Source: Chitinophagaceae bacterium (lineage in GTDB: Bacteria > Bacteroidota > Bacteroidia > Chitinophagales > Chitinophagaceae). From it: a DNA stretch of 64,000 nt. The stretch spans positions 248,001-312,000 of the forward strand of contig JADJDJ010000003.1 of NCBI GenBank assembly GCA_016702745.1, written 5' to 3'. Within the stretch, counting starts at the first letter, position 1. Every line of letters begins with the position of its first letter. The notes beneath the pieces were generated by a model. That model was not told where the DNA came from. It saw only the letters and a program-made list of their open reading frames with translations, and searched no databases. This document shows, piece after piece, positions 39,694 to 48,116 of the stretch. The position numbers and the translations under genes were made by a program.

Positions 39694-40539
39694 ATGAATT
39701 GGTTGGAAAAAGGACCCGTTAAAGTAGCCATCCTGGATCTCTATGAAGGCAAGGCCAACCAGGGCATGCGTTGTATCCGTACCATCTTACATGATTGGGC
39801 AGCCTCCAATGATCTCGAACTGCAGGTAACAGAATATGATGTGCGGCTCCGCAACGAATTACCCGATACTTCTTACGATATCTATATCTCTTCCGGTGGC
39901 CCCGGTGATCCGCTGATCAGTCGCTTTGATGACTGGGATATTGCCTGGGGAAGATGGCTGGATAAAATGGCTCGCTGGAACCAGAATCCATCCACTACCC
40001 GTAAAAAATACATCTTCTTTATCTGTCATTCTTTTCAGCTGGCCTGCCGTTATTTCAATGCCGGACTGGTTTGCAAAAGAAAATCCACCGCCTTTGGTGT
40101 ATTCCCGATTCATATGTTGGAAGCGGGACAGGATGAACCCGTATTCGATGGATTAAAAGATCCTTTTTATGCAGTGGACAGCCGCGACTACCAGGTGATC
40201 CAACCCAACCTGGACCTGCTGAATGATATGGGAGCCAAAATTCTTTGTATAGAAAAAAGCCGTCCGCATGTGCCTTATGAAAGGGCTGTGATGGGCATCC
40301 GCTTTAATGATTATATGATCGGTACACAATTCCATCCCGAGGCTGATGCGCCGGGCATGAGTATGTACCTGCGCACCGAGGAAAAACAAAAGACTGTTAT
40401 CGAAAGCCATGGAGAAGATAAACTCCGCAGCATGCTCGAACACCTCGAAGATCCTGATAAAATCAGGTGGACCTATGCGCATATTCTCCCCAACTTTTTG
40501 AACCAGGCGATTGGGTTGATGGAGCCTGAGCTGGTGTAG
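39694..40539 (+). CDS. Class I glutamine amidotransferase (GMP synthase-like)
   Basis: 281 aa. The ATG at 39694 is preferred to a TTG six bases earlier because the -7-like box ends just before it. Glutaminase features are SSGGPGDPL, the nucleophile elbow FFICHSFQLACRYF with Cys, and the catalytic His/Glu near the end, GTQFHPEADAPGM. Such domains release ammonia from glutamine for a synthase partner. No synthase domain is fused, so the acceptor is separate, perhaps one of the ATP-grasp enzymes. It lies about 110 bases behind the amidohydrolase and before the repeats and the chagasin-like gene. Confidence 0.85.
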   Translation: MNWLEKGPVKVAILDLYEGKANQGMRCIRTILHDWAASNDLELQVTEYDVRLRNELPDTSYDIYISSGGPGDPLISRFDDWDIAWGRWLDKMARWNQNPSTTRKKYIFFICHSFQLACRYFNAGLVCKRKSTAFGVFPIHMLEAGQDEPVFDGLKDPFYAVDSRDYQVIQPNLDLLNDMGAKILCIEKSRPHVPYERAVMGIRFNDYMIGTQFHPEADAPGMSMYLRTEEKQKTVIESHGEDKLRSMLEHLEDPDKIRWTYAHILPNFLNQAIGLMEPELV

Positions 40540-40947
40540 GTTTTTCATAGGCTTAACCGCAAAGACGCCAGGACGCAAAGAGATTTTCACCGCAGAGAAA
40601 GAGAGTAAACAGAGTTTTCACAGAGTTTTTTTGCGCCCTTTGCGATCTTAGCGGGAAAATTCCTTAGCCCGCTGGGCTCTGTAAGCAGTTAAAATTCTTT
40701 GCGAAATCTTTGCGCCTTAGCGTCTTTGCCCACAGGGCCCTGCGGGCGGTAAAACATTTTTACCTGAAAGCCAATTGAATGGCTAGTCTCTGGGTTTTCC
40801 CCTATCCAAAAAAATAATATCCACAACCACCGCCATTTCTCAGAATCCTCCTACCTTACATTACGTTAAGTGCGGCAGTTACCGATCCCGGATCCCCTCT
40901 TTGGAAATACAGCCCCCATCTGATGTGTAGCATAAAAATTGAATCAG
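40540..40947. repeat. Repeat gap with GCAAAGACGCCAGGACGCAA tracts
   Basis: About 200 bases are built of CGCAAAGACGCC, CACCGCAGAGAAAGAGAG and TTTGCGCCTTAGCGTCTTTG type tracts that recur at 36431-36560, 42480-42610 and 58480-58660. The remainder before the chagasin-like gene shows no ORF and no clear regulatory signal. Confidence 0.7.
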
Positions 40948-41304
40948 ATGAAATTTTTTGCCGTTTTACTTCTTATACAAGCCTGCAATAGCAGTCAGCC
41001 TGATACTACTGGTATAGATACCATCCGTATTCAAACCAACGATACATTTGACATTAAACTGGGTGCCGTTTTGGGTACCGGCTTTCGATGGATGCTTCCG
41101 GATACCGCTTACCAGTCCATGCTCCGGCTGGATACTTCCTATATCGTGCAGACCAAAGACATCGATGGCGAACCGGAAACACAGGTTTTCAAATTCCGGG
41201 GGTTGAAGAAAGGGACGGTCACCCTTCATTTTATGTACCGCAGATCCTGGAAGAAAAAAGATCCGCCGGACAAGGAAAAAAAAATCAGGATCATTATTCA
41301 ATAA
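40948..41304 (+). CDS. Chagasin family (I42) cysteine-protease inhibitor, lipoprotein
   Basis: 118 aa from the ATG at 40948, with the lipobox-like MKFFAVLLLIQACNSS, so probably membrane-anchored on the periplasmic side. The chagasin fold is seen in DTFDIKLGAVLGTGFRWML (loop with TGF-W, the equivalent of NPTTGY-W), FKFRGLKKGTVTLHFMYRRSW and the terminal strand KKIRIIIQ. The third loop YRRSW corresponds to RPW. These proteins block papain-like enzymes by inserting three loops into the active site. The next gene, 28 bases downstream on the same strand, is just such a protease. Confidence 0.8.
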   Translation: MKFFAVLLLIQACNSSQPDTTGIDTIRIQTNDTFDIKLGAVLGTGFRWMLPDTAYQSMLRLDTSYIVQTKDIDGEPETQVFKFRGLKKGTVTLHFMYRRSWKKKDPPDKEKKIRIIIQ

Positions 41305-41332
41305 GTATTTTTTAACCACAAACCTTAATATT

Positions 41333-42426
41333 ATGAGAATCAACAAGCAAAAAAATCTCTTCTTGCTGGGTACCTCAATCCTGCTGGGTATCATGGCATC
41401 TGCCCAGATTGAATTACCCGCCAAGTACAAAACAAGGGAACTGAATGCCCCTGCTCTTGTAAAGAACCGGATCGCAGCGCAGCGTATCCTGATCGGTCAG
41501 CAGAAATTAAAATACAATGTGGGTTTCACCGGGGTCAGTAATAAAACACTGGCCGAAATTACTGGTGAGCAGGAAGTCAGCCCGCAGGAAATCAGCCGGG
41601 TAAAAAATTTGATGGTCAGTCGCAAACTGACCCCCGAAGCCATGGAGATCATCAAAGTATACCTGGTTTCCTGTTTCGCGACCAAAAAGGCTTACGATGC
41701 CAGAACCCAAAACTATGTAACCCCGGCCCGTGATCAACAATGCGGTAACTGCTGGTCCTATTCTGCCATGGGTGCTTATGAAGGCAGTTATCTTCGGGTC
41801 AATGGCGCTTCTGCGGCGGCAACTACCAGTCTCAATACTTCAGAACAACATGTAGTCAACTGCTCCGGTGCAGGTAACTGCGGCCCGCAGGGTGGTTTGG
41901 CTTATAAAGTATTTGAATGGATGGTGGATAATAACAAAAATGTAGAAAGAGAATCAGTATTGCCTGATGCAGGCGTCGTTGGTGCCTGTGGAGGGCTGCA
42001 CCTTCTACCAATTACTTTGCGACTGACTGGGGTGTGGTTGATCCATCAGGTGATGTAACCAAGATTGCCACGGTAGCTTCAATCAAAGAAGCGATCTGCA
42101 AATACGGTCCGGTTGCTGCCAGCCTGGTGTCCACACAAGCCCTGCAGGATTATACCAATGGTGTTTTTTATGAAACACCCAGTAACTATGCCAGTCCTTC
42201 CTCTAACCATGCCATCCTGATTGTGGGCTGGGATGATAATAAGAATGCCTGGTTGATCAAAAATTCATGGGGAGCAGACTGGGGCGAGAATGGTTATGGA
42301 TGGATTGATTATGGCACCAACAATATCGGCCGCCGTGCCTCCTGGGTTCTGGCGAAAAAAGCACCCAAGATCATTCGTCCGGTGAAAGATATCAAAGCGG
42401 TAAACAGACCTGCCATTCAGCAATAA
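41333..42426 (+). CDS. Secreted papain-like (C1) cysteine protease (one frameshift)
   Basis: 364 aa after repair. Signal peptide MRINKQKNLFLLGTSILLGI followed by a propeptide of about 100 residues, then the oxyanion Gln and catalytic Cys (RDQQCGNCWSYSAMGAYEG), the catalytic His (SNHAILIVGWDDN) and Asn (WLIKNSWGADWGENGYGWI). One G is missing in the G3 run 41993-41995. Restored it reads CGGAAPSTNYFATDWGV. The protein ends GRRASWVLAKKAP-IIRPVKD and lacks a T9SS tail, so it is probably periplasmic. The preceding gene encodes its probable inhibitor, and a strong terminator closes the pair. Confidence 0.9.
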
Positions 42427-42444
42427 ATGATTTTGAATTTGAAT

Positions 42445-42480
42445 GAAAAGCATCCTGTGGGTTACAGGGTGCTTTTTTTT
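42445..42480 (+). terminator. Terminator after the cysteine-protease gene
   Basis: AAAAGCATCCTGT and ACAGGGTGCTTTTTTTT form a near-perfect stem around GGGTT, 18 bases behind the stop codon. Confidence 0.9.
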
Positions 42481-42661
42481 GAAAGCCTTAACCGCTGAGA
42501 ACAAGAGGCAACAGAGTTTACGCAGAGTTAATTTCAACAGTTTCCGCGCCCTGGAACAAAAAATGTATAAACTCCGCGTAATCTCCTTTATCTCCCGTTC
42601 TCTGCGGTGAACCTATTGCAGATATCCCTGCATTCAGTAACTTCCCCTCAAATCTCATCGC

Positions 42662-43858
42662 ATGATCCCCGCTATTCGTCAGGCCTACAACCAATCCTTT
42701 ACCAAAGAACAATACGAAACATTTTTAGCCTACCTCAACGCCGTTCATCCCGGGGGTATTGAATTCAGGGTGGCAGAGACACCCATCTTTGTGCCGAAGG
42801 ATTTTAAAGATAAAATCCTCGATGCCTGCGAAGCCATTGTGGACATCATTGCCGATCCAGGTTTTAAAAACCTTACCCGCAACGCCATTCCCAAAGGTCT
42901 GGCTGTTCCCGGTGAAAATGAACACACCCATTTTATTGCTTTTGATTTCGGGATCTGTATAAACGAGGCCGGTGAATACGAACCCCAACTGATCGAGATG
43001 CAGGGCTTCCCCACCCTTTTTGCCTATGAAGTTTTGATTGATGAGGTATTTCGGAAAACGCATGCTGTGCCTGACAACTTCTCCGCTTATCTCGGCGGTC
43101 ATGATAAAGCCAGTTATATACAACTGCTCAAAGAAATTATTGTGGGCAATCATGACCCTTCGGAAGTGATCCTGCTGGAAATATTCCCGCATCAGCAAAA
43201 GACAAAAATTGATTTTTACTGTACACAGGACTATCTCGGTATCCGTCCGGTTTGTATTACCGAACTGATCCGCGAAGGAAAAAAATTATACTATCTCCGG
43301 GATGGCGTTAAAACCCAAATCAAACGTATCTACAACCGGGTGATTTTTGATGATCTGCAGCAACAGACGCCGGAAGTGCAGGAAAAAGGAAAAATATTAT
43401 TTGAGGAACTGGAAGTGGAATGGTGTCCGCATCCCAACTGGTTTTACCGGATCAGCAAATTCACATTACCATTGATCCGTCATCCTTATGTGCCGGCTAC
43501 TTTTTATCTGAATGAAGTAAAACAATTACCAGCCGACCTGGAAAATTATGTATTGAAACCACTCTTCTCCTTCGCGGGTCAGGGTGTAGTAATTGATGTT
43601 ACCAGGGAAGATATCGACAAAGTAAAGGATCCGGAGAACTGGATCTTGCAACGCAAGGTGAAATATGCAGAAGTGATCCAGACTCCTGATGTGCCTGCCA
43701 AGGCCGAGATCAGGATTTTTTATTTCTGGAAAGATGGCGCCACCCGTCCGGTCCCCACCAATAACCTCGGCCGTTTAAGCAAGGGCAAGATGATTGGGGT
43801 GCGGTATAATAAGGACAAGGAATGGGTGGGGGGAAACTTCTGTTATTTCGAAGAGTAG
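42662..43858 (+). CDS. ATP-grasp family protein
   Basis: 398 aa. The ATP-grasp core is recognisable at about 295-310 (ENYVLKPLFSFAGQGVVID: Lys plus glycine loop) and in the metal-binding end KAEIRIFYFWKDG...PTNNLGRLSKGKMIGV. The N-terminal 250 residues are specific and have no recognised name. Substrate unknown. A RimK/glutathione-synthase-like peptide bond forming activity is the most probable. Position: about 235 bases after the protease/inhibitor pair and its terminator, so it has its own transcript. This is the second ATP-grasp gene of the window. The 3' end runs into a new repeat block. Confidence 0.75.
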   Translation: MIPAIRQAYNQSFTKEQYETFLAYLNAVHPGGIEFRVAETPIFVPKDFKDKILDACEAIVDIIADPGFKNLTRNAIPKGLAVPGENEHTHFIAFDFGICINEAGEYEPQLIEMQGFPTLFAYEVLIDEVFRKTHAVPDNFSAYLGGHDKASYIQLLKEIIVGNHDPSEVILLEIFPHQQKTKIDFYCTQDYLGIRPVCITELIREGKKLYYLRDGVKTQIKRIYNRVIFDDLQQQTPEVQEKGKILFEELEVEWCPHPNWFYRISKFTLPLIRHPYVPATFYLNEVKQLPADLENYVLKPLFSFAGQGVVIDVTREDIDKVKDPENWILQRKVKYAEVIQTPDVPAKAEIRIFYFWKDGATRPVPTNNLGRLSKGKMIGVRYNKDKEWVGGNFCYFEE

Positions 43859-44166
43859 TCCGGAAGTCGGGAAGTCGGAAAGTCCGGAAGAAGGTCCCCT
43901 GAAAATTCAACATTCTGCAATCATTTGTTCGTCTGTTCTTATTTGGGCGAGTGGCTAGTAACGAGTGGCAAGCATTGCCCGCCGAAGCATTTGCGAAGGA
44001 GGGTGGGAATCGGCGAGTGGCTAGTAGCGAGTGGCCAGTGGGGAAAACCTGTTCCACCATTACTCTGTCAACGACTAAAGGTGCCCGACTAAAGACTAAT
44101 GACTAAAGACTATCGACTGCAAACACCGACCAGCACCACTTTGCCTGAATCTTAAACCAACGCCTA
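43859..44166. repeat. Repeat block: GAAGTCGG units, GAGTGGCTAG units and a GCCCGCCGAAGCATTTGCGA element
   Basis: Right behind the ATP-grasp gene lie short GGAAGTCGGGAAGTCGGAA units. Then come GAGTGGCTAGTAACGAGTGG units interrupted by a GCATTGCCCGCCGAAGCATT element (43972-44008), then GACTAAAGACTAATGACTA units. No gene was found. Confidence 0.7.
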
Positions 44167-44604
44167 ATGCTAGAAACAACCCTCCGCTACCTCCACTTCC
44201 TCTCCATCCTCACTATTGCCGCAACAGTATGTAGTGAATACCTGCTCATCAAACCCGTACTAACCAGAAAAGAAATCAGCCGTCTATCGCGGATTGATGC
44301 AGTGTATGGACTGGCGGCCCTTGTATTACTCGGTGCCGGACTCACCCTTTGGTTTGGCGGAATCAGTAAACCCACATTCTATTATAGTAAGAACTGGATT
44401 TTTCATTTAAAAGTCGGGTTATTTGCTTTAGTCGGCATACTCTCTATATACCCCACGGTATTTTTTATCAAACAAAGAAAAGGCGATGCGGCAGAAACCA
44501 TTGCCATTCCCTCCAAACTGATCTGGATGATCCGGCTGGAGCTGATCCTGCTGCTGATCATTCCTTTGCTGGCGACATTGATGGCTCGTGGAATCGGGCT
44601 ATGA
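44167..44604 (+). CDS. DUF2214 family integral membrane protein
   Basis: 145 aa with four hydrophobic helices, starting MLETTLRYLHFLSILTIAA and matching the DUF2214 pattern RxLHFLSI ... GLAALVLLGAGLTLWFGG ... HLKVGLFALVGILSIYPTV. Function unknown. The family sits near cytochrome and iron genes in some genomes, but no such neighbour is present here. It is followed by a cupin gene about 90 bases downstream, beyond an A/T-rich gap with the imperfect inverted sequence TTTTGTATTTTAAATT / AATTTAAAATAATA. Confidence 0.75.
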   Translation: MLETTLRYLHFLSILTIAATVCSEYLLIKPVLTRKEISRLSRIDAVYGLAALVLLGAGLTLWFGGISKPTFYYSKNWIFHLKVGLFALVGILSIYPTVFFIKQRKGDAAETIAIPSKLIWMIRLELILLLIIPLLATLMARGIGL

Positions 44605-44691
44605 TTATTTTGAATGATAAATTTTGTATTTTAAATTACTGAACGCTCTTCTCATTCAAAATTCAAAATATAAAATTTAAAATAATACCCA

Positions 44692-45006
44692 ATGCCGCTG
44701 TTAAAAGATCAACCCTCCAAACCCCTTGCCCCGGGGCTTACCGGCTTCTACGCCCACGGCAGCCACATGACCCTGGGTATCGTGGAAATCAAGGCTGGCA
44801 GCGATCTTCCCGTCCATAGCCATCCGCATGAGCAGATAACTTATATTCTGGAAGGACAGTTGGATATGACCATTGGAGAAGAACAATGCGCCCTGACCGC
44901 CGGTATGTTCTATGTAATCCCTTCCAATATACCTCATGGAGCTGTGGCGATTACTGACTGCAAAGTGATTGATGTGTTTAATCCGGTGAGGGAAGATTAT
45001 CGGTGA
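44692..45006 (+). CDS. Small cupin domain protein
   Basis: 104 aa, one cupin barrel. The metal-binding motifs are VHSHPHEQITYILEGQLDM (HxH...E) and, in motif 2, IPSNIPHGAVA. Such proteins bind a metal and are enzymes or regulators of small-molecule metabolism. The substrate cannot be inferred. The gene is complete and is the last one before the A+T-rich stretch starting at about 45010. Confidence 0.85.
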   Translation: MPLLKDQPSKPLAPGLTGFYAHGSHMTLGIVEIKAGSDLPVHSHPHEQITYILEGQLDMTIGEEQCALTAGMFYVIPSNIPHGAVAITDCKVIDVFNPVREDYR

Positions 45007-45302
45007 AAATAACGGTATGTGGTATAGGGAAAATGGGGAAAGGGGATATTCTAGCTGGGGATAACCGTTTATAAACGTTTAGAAATGGGTAATATGCATT
45101 TAAAATACTTATTAAATATTTGAGGCAACTTTAGTAACGCAAATACACGAGTTGTGCGTCATGTTATCGAATACTTAAATTAATTGACAGACAGCTTATT
45201 GACATAAAGTACAAACAGGGTGACAAATCTTTAAGCATACAAATTAATATCGATTCGAAAAAAAAATCAGTTGAAAATTTTGTAAACGCTCTAAACAATC
45301 AA
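45007..45302. other. A+T-rich gap with coding-like fragment
   Basis: This stretch has no complete gene. A frame that runs into the amidohydrolase start, from about 45198 to 45302, reads IDIKYKQGDKSLSIQI and then IDSKKKSVENFVNALNN. Its composition is protein-like and may be the end of a broken gene. The palindrome CGTTTATAAACG lies at 45066-45077. Confidence 0.4.
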
Positions 45303-46604
45303 ATGAAAAAATTACTAATACTCTGTTTATCATTTTATATTTTTATACTTTCTGTATATAGCCAATATTCTCCAGGCTATTTTGCGTTGAAAAATGTGAA
45401 TGTGATCAATGGAGTTTCAAACGAAATATTGAGTCAGTACACTATTATTATAAAGAACAACATGATAGAAGCTGTTGGTCCTGCAAATAAAATTGTTATT
45501 CCTGATTCAGTTGTTGTTTTTAATTATGCCAACAAGTATGTAATACCCGGGTTGATAGATACACATGTGCACATGCACGGATCCATCTAAAGATGATAAT
45601 CGTGCAAGAGCTGAAAAAGATCTATATGATATGCTGATGAAAGGAATTACTACTGTAAGAGATATGGCGGGCGATGCCAGAGAGTTGGCAAGTCTTTCAA
45701 GAGATGCGTTGGTAGGTGATATTCTTTCCCCGGATATTTATTATACCGCATTAATGGCCGGCCCTTCTTATTTTATAGATCCAAGAACTCACCAGTGTAC
45801 GCAAGGCGGAGTGCCCGGTGAAATAGCATATATGAGAGGGGTGACAGATTCAACGAATCTTGAATTGGTTGTTGCAGAAGCAAAAGGCACTGGAGCAACC
45901 GCCATAAAACTTACGCACAACTCAGCAGTGAGCTGGCTAAAAAAATTACGACAGAGGCACATAAACAACGCCTGCAGGTATGGAGTCATGTTGACCTTAC
46001 TATTGCATCGCCAAGTGAAGTTATTGCTGCCGGTGTAAATACAATTTCCCATGCAGGTATGCTTGCATTTTGGCCCTCAAAGAAATTTCCTGTTGAATGG
46101 CGTAAACCCGGCCTAACGGAAAATTTTTGGGATAGTACATTTAAAACTCTTCCTGCTAATCAATACATCTCATCGATGTTGGCCAATCATACTATTTTGG
46201 ATCCTACGCTGCTGGTATATAAAAATAGGATAGACGATCCTTCAATACCTGATTCATTAAAAAAGAGAACCATTGCTCAGTGGAATATTGCGAAACGATT
46301 TACCAAACTGGCTTTGGAAAAAGGAGTTCTTGTTTGTACCGGAACAGATAGTGACGAGAATAAATTTGTGCAACGGGAAATAAAACTGTTGGTAAAGGAA
46401 GCAGGCTTCACCCCAATGCAAGCCATTATCAGTGCTACAAGGAACGGCGCCATGGCTATTGGTATTGAAAACAAAATTGGAACAATAGAAGCAGGAAAGA
46501 TGGCAAATCTTGTAATACTTTCTGCAAATCCTGTTGATAATATTGACAATATTGATAATATAGTGTTGGTGATTAAAAAGGGGAAAATGTTTAACGTAAA
46601 GTAA
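45303..46604 (+). CDS. Secreted amidohydrolase, imidazolonepropionase-like (two frameshifts)
   Basis: About 433 aa after repair. Signal peptide MKKLLILCLSFYIFILSVYS, then the first metal motif GLIDTHVHMH (HxH) near residue 90, and IKLYAQLSS, WSHVDLTI and CTGTDSDENKF as later active-site stretches. The C-terminus NKIGTIEAGKMANLVIL is typical of the amidohydrolase family. A base is in excess near 45577 and a T is missing near 45911 (AAACTTTACG expected). Repaired, the protein reads IKLYAQLSSELAKKITTEAH. Its base use is clearly more A+T-rich than that of the amidohydrolase at 37947, fitting acquisition with the cassette-like elements that follow it. The substrate is unknown. Confidence 0.8.
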
Positions 46605-46779
46605 GTATTTATGAAAGGTCACAACCACTTATATAAATCAAAACAAATGGACTCATTGTTACTAGGAGTTTCTCATGTTATTTCTCACAGTTCTCTAAGA
46701 TTTTATAGCGGGATATCCTTTGAGTATACCATAAAGCATCAGCGAAATATCACCTTGAATTAATATTTAGAAGCACGAA

Positions 46780-46978
46780 CGCACAACATCAGGTTTTGTG
46801 CAATTGGGGCATGACGTTGAAGCAATCATCGGCAGTGCATATCCAGGCTTTGGTTTCGGCGGACGTAATTCTGTTGGGCAGTAGTTCTAAACTTCGGCTT
46901 TTAGTTATAAATTTAGCTTCGGCTCCGGGCAGACAGTTGGTCAATTCCCCAACTGCACAAAGCCTAGAACGTTATGCG
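46780..46978. other. attC-like inverted-repeat element 1 (candidate integron cassette site)
   Basis: The outer cores CGCACAAC (46780) and GTTATGCG (46971-46978) are inverse. The arms AGGTTTTGTGCAATTGGGG (46791-46809) and CCCCAACTGCACAAAGCCT (46947-46965) pair in 17 of 19 positions. The loop between is about 137 bases. This layout of inverted outer cores plus inner arms is that of attC sites, although about 200 bases is longer than most. The second element at 47501 shares the arms with covarying changes. Short frames lie across it but have no recognisable product. Confidence 0.55.
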
Positions 46979-47003
46979 TCAGTCCTAAACGACAACCTAC
47001 CAG

Positions 47004-47507
47004 ATGTCAACCAACAAACTAAATAATAATGAAAAGCAAGTAGAGCTACAAAAATATCGTGACTTAGTCTTAGCGACACTTGACTATTATCTTGACAATC
47101 CCGAATTACAAATCAAATCAGCAGACTTCGATTCTGTTGAACATTTCAAAGGACTGAAAAAACAAAGTGAAGAACATTTTCAAAAAGGCAGACTGTCAAT
47201 ACTAAAACAATGGTTTCGTGACATGACAGAAGTGTATGTTGAAGCTGGAGATTTGAAGTTCAACAAATATTTGCAAGACAAAACCAGATACAAAATAGAC
47301 ATACTCAAATCTTATTTCCAAAGAGTTGACAAAGTGATAGAGAAAGGAAAAATCACAACGGACAATCAGTTTTACGATATCAATATAATGGTAGACCAAT
47401 TATGCCAAACTAAACCGCTTAACAAAAAGAAAATAGAATTATTAAATAACCTATTAGCGGACTACAATCAACGTAAGACAAAAACGACGAAAAAGCCGAA
47501 CGCATAA
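47004..47507 (+). CDS. Cassette-borne helical protein of unknown function
   Basis: 167 aa, Lys/Gln/Asp-rich and almost entirely helical by composition (ILKQWFRDMTEVYVEAG, KRVDKVIEKGKI-type). It has no signal peptide and no membrane segment, and no family is recognised. The start is the ATG at 47004, about 26 bases after element 1. The stop TAA is part of the first core (CGCATAAC) of element 2. A gene filling the space between two attC-like elements so exactly is what a mobile cassette looks like. Its product may have no link to its neighbours. The base use is A+T-rich. Confidence 0.6.
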   Translation: MSTNKLNNNEKQVELQKYRDLVLATLDYYLDNPELQIKSADFDSVEHFKGLKKQSEEHFQKGRLSILKQWFRDMTEVYVEAGDLKFNKYLQDKTRYKIDILKSYFQRVDKVIEKGKITTDNQFYDINIMVDQLCQTKPLNKKKIELLNNLLADYNQRKTKTTKKPNA

Positions 47508-47705
47508 CATCGGGTTTGGCGCAATGGCGGCTTTCCGAACATATACTGATCGTCCCGTTCGCTAATCAGCTTTAGTTACAGGCCATCCGATTTCTAATGA
47601 ACAACCGCTAAATTTGTAACCTTATACTTGATCGGGGGTGGCAGCACCGGGCTGACGGATCACAGAATACCGCCACTGCGCCAAGCCCCGCTCGTGATCT
47701 GCAAT
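47501..47705. other. attC-like inverted-repeat element 2 (candidate integron cassette site)
   Basis: Left core CGCATAAC (47501-47508), arm GGGTTTGGCGCAATGGCGG (47512-47530), right arm CCGCCACTGCGCCAAGCCC (47670-47688), and a weaker right core GTGATCTGC (47694-47702). The arms pair in 17 of 19 positions. Compared with element 1, every one of five changes in the left arm is matched by a compensating change in the right arm, while both elements keep the same two unpaired positions. The loop of about 139 bases differs from that of element 1. Confidence 0.55.
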
Positions 47706-47728
47706 CGTGACAGACCTCACATCCAACG

Positions 47729-48112
47729 ATGAATAAGAAACCCATTTTCAAAATATTGACCTATTGTATTGCTGCAGTCTGGATTGCAAATGGACTATTA
47801 TGTAAGCTGCTGAATCTTGTTCCCAGACACGAACAAATTGTTGCAAGGATACTAGGCGACGAGCATTCCAGACTATTGACACTGCTCATTGGAATTTCCG
47901 AAATCATGATGGCAGCCTGGATTTTGAGTGGCTATCAAACAAAACTAAATGCGATTGTCCAAATCGCAGTAGTTACCACCATGAACAGCATTGAATTCAT
48001 TCTTGCACCGGATTTATTACTATGGGGGAAGTTTAATGCAGTATTTGCATTTATTTTTATTTTAGTTGTATACTATAACGAATTTTACCTGTACAAGAAA
48101 CAACTCAAATAA
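47729..48112 (+). CDS. DoxX-like small membrane protein
   Basis: 127 aa with four hydrophobic helices and the family-type start AAVWIANGLLCKLLNLVPRHEQIVARI. DoxX-like proteins are small membrane proteins thought to act in redox or lipid metabolism. The specific role is unknown. It is the first gene of a tight operon: the DUF2071 gene starts five bases later, then a methyltransferase overlaps it, and a four-helix membrane protein follows. The operon starts 24 bases behind the second attC-like element, so it might belong to the same acquired segment. Confidence 0.75.
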   Translation: MNKKPIFKILTYCIAAVWIANGLLCKLLNLVPRHEQIVARILGDEHSRLLTLLIGISEIMMAAWILSGYQTKLNAIVQIAVVTTMNSIEFILAPDLLLWGKFNAVFAFIFILVVYYNEFYLYKKQLK

Positions 48113-48116
48113 ATCA

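Noticed and set aside
46796..47026. A 76-codon frame on the plus strand
   Set aside because: It lies across attC-like element 1 and its peptide has no domain-like character; it overlaps the start of the real cassette gene.
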